Assembly (NCBI GenBank): GCA_948777935.1
Contig: CAQDYY010000009.1
Span: forward strand, 1-61,336
Length of the DNA stretch: 61,336 nt
Direction of reading: 5' to 3'
Origin: an uncultured Clostridia bacterium
GTDB taxonomy: Bacteria > Bacillota > Clostridia > TANB77 > CAG-508
The position numbers and the translations under genes are program-made. This document shows, in pieces, positions 60,820 through 61,336 of the stretch; position 1 is the stretch's first letter, and every line of letters starts with the position of its first letter. The notes under the pieces are model-generated. The model searched no databases. It worked only from the letters and a program-made list of their open reading frames with translations, and had not been told where the DNA came from.

Positions 60820-61336
60820 ACTGTAGGGGCGATTATCAATCGCCCGTTCAGCGAAGGAAACGCTAAAAGCAAACATAATAACATAGAGAATGAAATAATG
60901 GGCGGAAATAGATTCCGCCCCTACAGCGAAGAATTAAAAAATGTACCCGTAGGGGCAGATTCCATATCTGCCCAAAAGCATAGACACATAATTAACACCC
61001 ACGGAATCACCTTAATTGCACTTGTAATAACAATCATACTTTTATTGATCTTAGCAGGAGTAGTACTAAACCTAACGCTAGGAGAACATGGAATATTAAA
61101 AAAAGCACAACAAGCAGGAGAACAATATAAAATAAGTGAAATATTAGAAAAACTAGAATTAGAAAAAGTAGATTTATATGCAAGGAAAAATGGTGTTACA
61201 CCAACGCTACAAGAATATGTAAATCACCTAATAAACAAGGGAATAATAACAAGTGCAGATGTAGAAGATATAGATAATAACACAAAAAACATAGTAGTAG
61301 AAGGATATGTATTTACAGTAGTAGAAGAAAATGGAA
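60781..61336 (+). CDS. Pilin-like protein with repeat-derived leader (partial, runs off the end)
   Basis: Open from ATG 60781 (AAAGGAG 9 nt upstream) to the last base, 185 codons. The first 79 codons cross three palindromic repeats A, B and C in order (VGAIINRPFSEGN; GGNRFRPYSEEL; VGADSISAQ), then NTHGITLIALVITIILLLILAGVVL, the prepilin motif and helix. Next comes ILKKAQQAGEQYKISEILEKLELEKVDLYARKN, the common clostridial pseudopilin stalk. The leader is far longer than a normal prepilin leader (about 10-25). A later internal start is possible but no site was seen. Confidence 0.75.
   Translation, partial: MEKIRNITRACYTTVGAIINRPFSEGNAKSKHNNIENEIMGGNRFRPYSEELKNVPVGADSISAQKHRHIINTHGITLIALVITIILLLILAGVVLNLTLGEHGILKKAQQAGEQYKISEILEKLELEKVDLYARKNGVTPTLQEYVNHLINKGIITSADVEDIDNNTKNIVVEGYVFTVVEENG
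60821..60976. repeat. Palindromic repeats A, B and C in series within a reading frame
   Basis: A: GTAGGGGCGATTATCAATCGCCC (shown as arms GGGGCGATT/AATCGCCC, 60824-60845). B: GGGCGGAAATAGATTCCGCCC arms at about 60901-60920. C: GGGGCAGAT/ATCTGCCC at about 60952-60974. All three also occur between genes elsewhere. Confidence 0.8.

Noticed and set aside
1..61336. tRNA, rRNA or CRISPR array
   Set aside because: No T-arm-like GGTTCRANTCC with partner stems, no rRNA signatures and no regularly spaced repeats were seen. The short palindromes are dispersed, not arrayed.

Overview
The window is AT-rich, with mostly AGA arginine codons, strong AGGAGG-type ribosome binding sites and TTGACA/TATAAT promoters. 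Its gene content is that of a Gram-positive anaerobe of the clostridial kind: YlbJ, a YjcZ-like Gly/Cys-rich peptide, SepF, DivIVA, a CIRCE-controlled groESL operon, rubredoxin, FeoAB and endonuclease-type MutL. I cannot name the genus. No rRNA, tRNA or CRISPR array was seen.

Layout. 0-5 kb: glycosyltransferase, HExxH protein, trpS-obg, and an XRE regulator with a symmetrical divergent promoter facing a pilin-like remnant. 5-10 kb: accessory region with an IS110 remnant, a two-gene unit with a His-Me-finger-type nuclease, a broken AlbA-type regulator and a chimeric gene. 10-31 kb: housekeeping (lexA, rplM-rpsI, htrA, rnhB, pdp, ylbJ, a WecA-type transferase joined to rubredoxin, hslO, ppaC, deoD, rimO, a MATE pump). 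31.6-41.6 kb: a 10 kb integrative element with a large serine recombinase, inserted inside feoB between 11-bp direct repeats. 41.6-61 kb: the rest of feoB, feoA, purD/purN/purF, pyrG, groESL, mutL, miaA, sepF, divIVA, an IS200-type element inside a duplicated segment, and the start of a large pilin-like gene running off the right end.

The main discovery is a consistent recoding pattern. In thirteen genes, many of them conserved housekeeping genes, the frame is broken by one extra C placed before a glycine codon, so the ribosome meets an in-frame CGG and the homologous protein continues in the +1 frame from GGA or GGT. The genes are an AlbA-type regulator, a membrane-anchored protein, htrA, ylbJ, the wecA-like gene, hslO, ppaC, deoD, feoB (twice), the mobile-element recombinase, purN and mutL; a pilin-like remnant gives a fourteenth site. 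Where the family has a conserved residue there, it is Gly. Elsewhere I found in-frame CGG only three times, none in a conserved core. CGU, CGC and CGA are used normally. The simplest reading is that CGG has no working tRNA in this lineage and acts as a genome-wide +1 frameshift, or quadruplet CGGN = Gly, signal. Systematic sequencing error is the alternative to exclude first.

A second theme is repeats and small RNAs. There are several families of short palindromic repeats, some translated inside pilin-like leader regions, MITE-like elements, and several promoter-hairpin-terminator units that look like small RNAs or attenuators.
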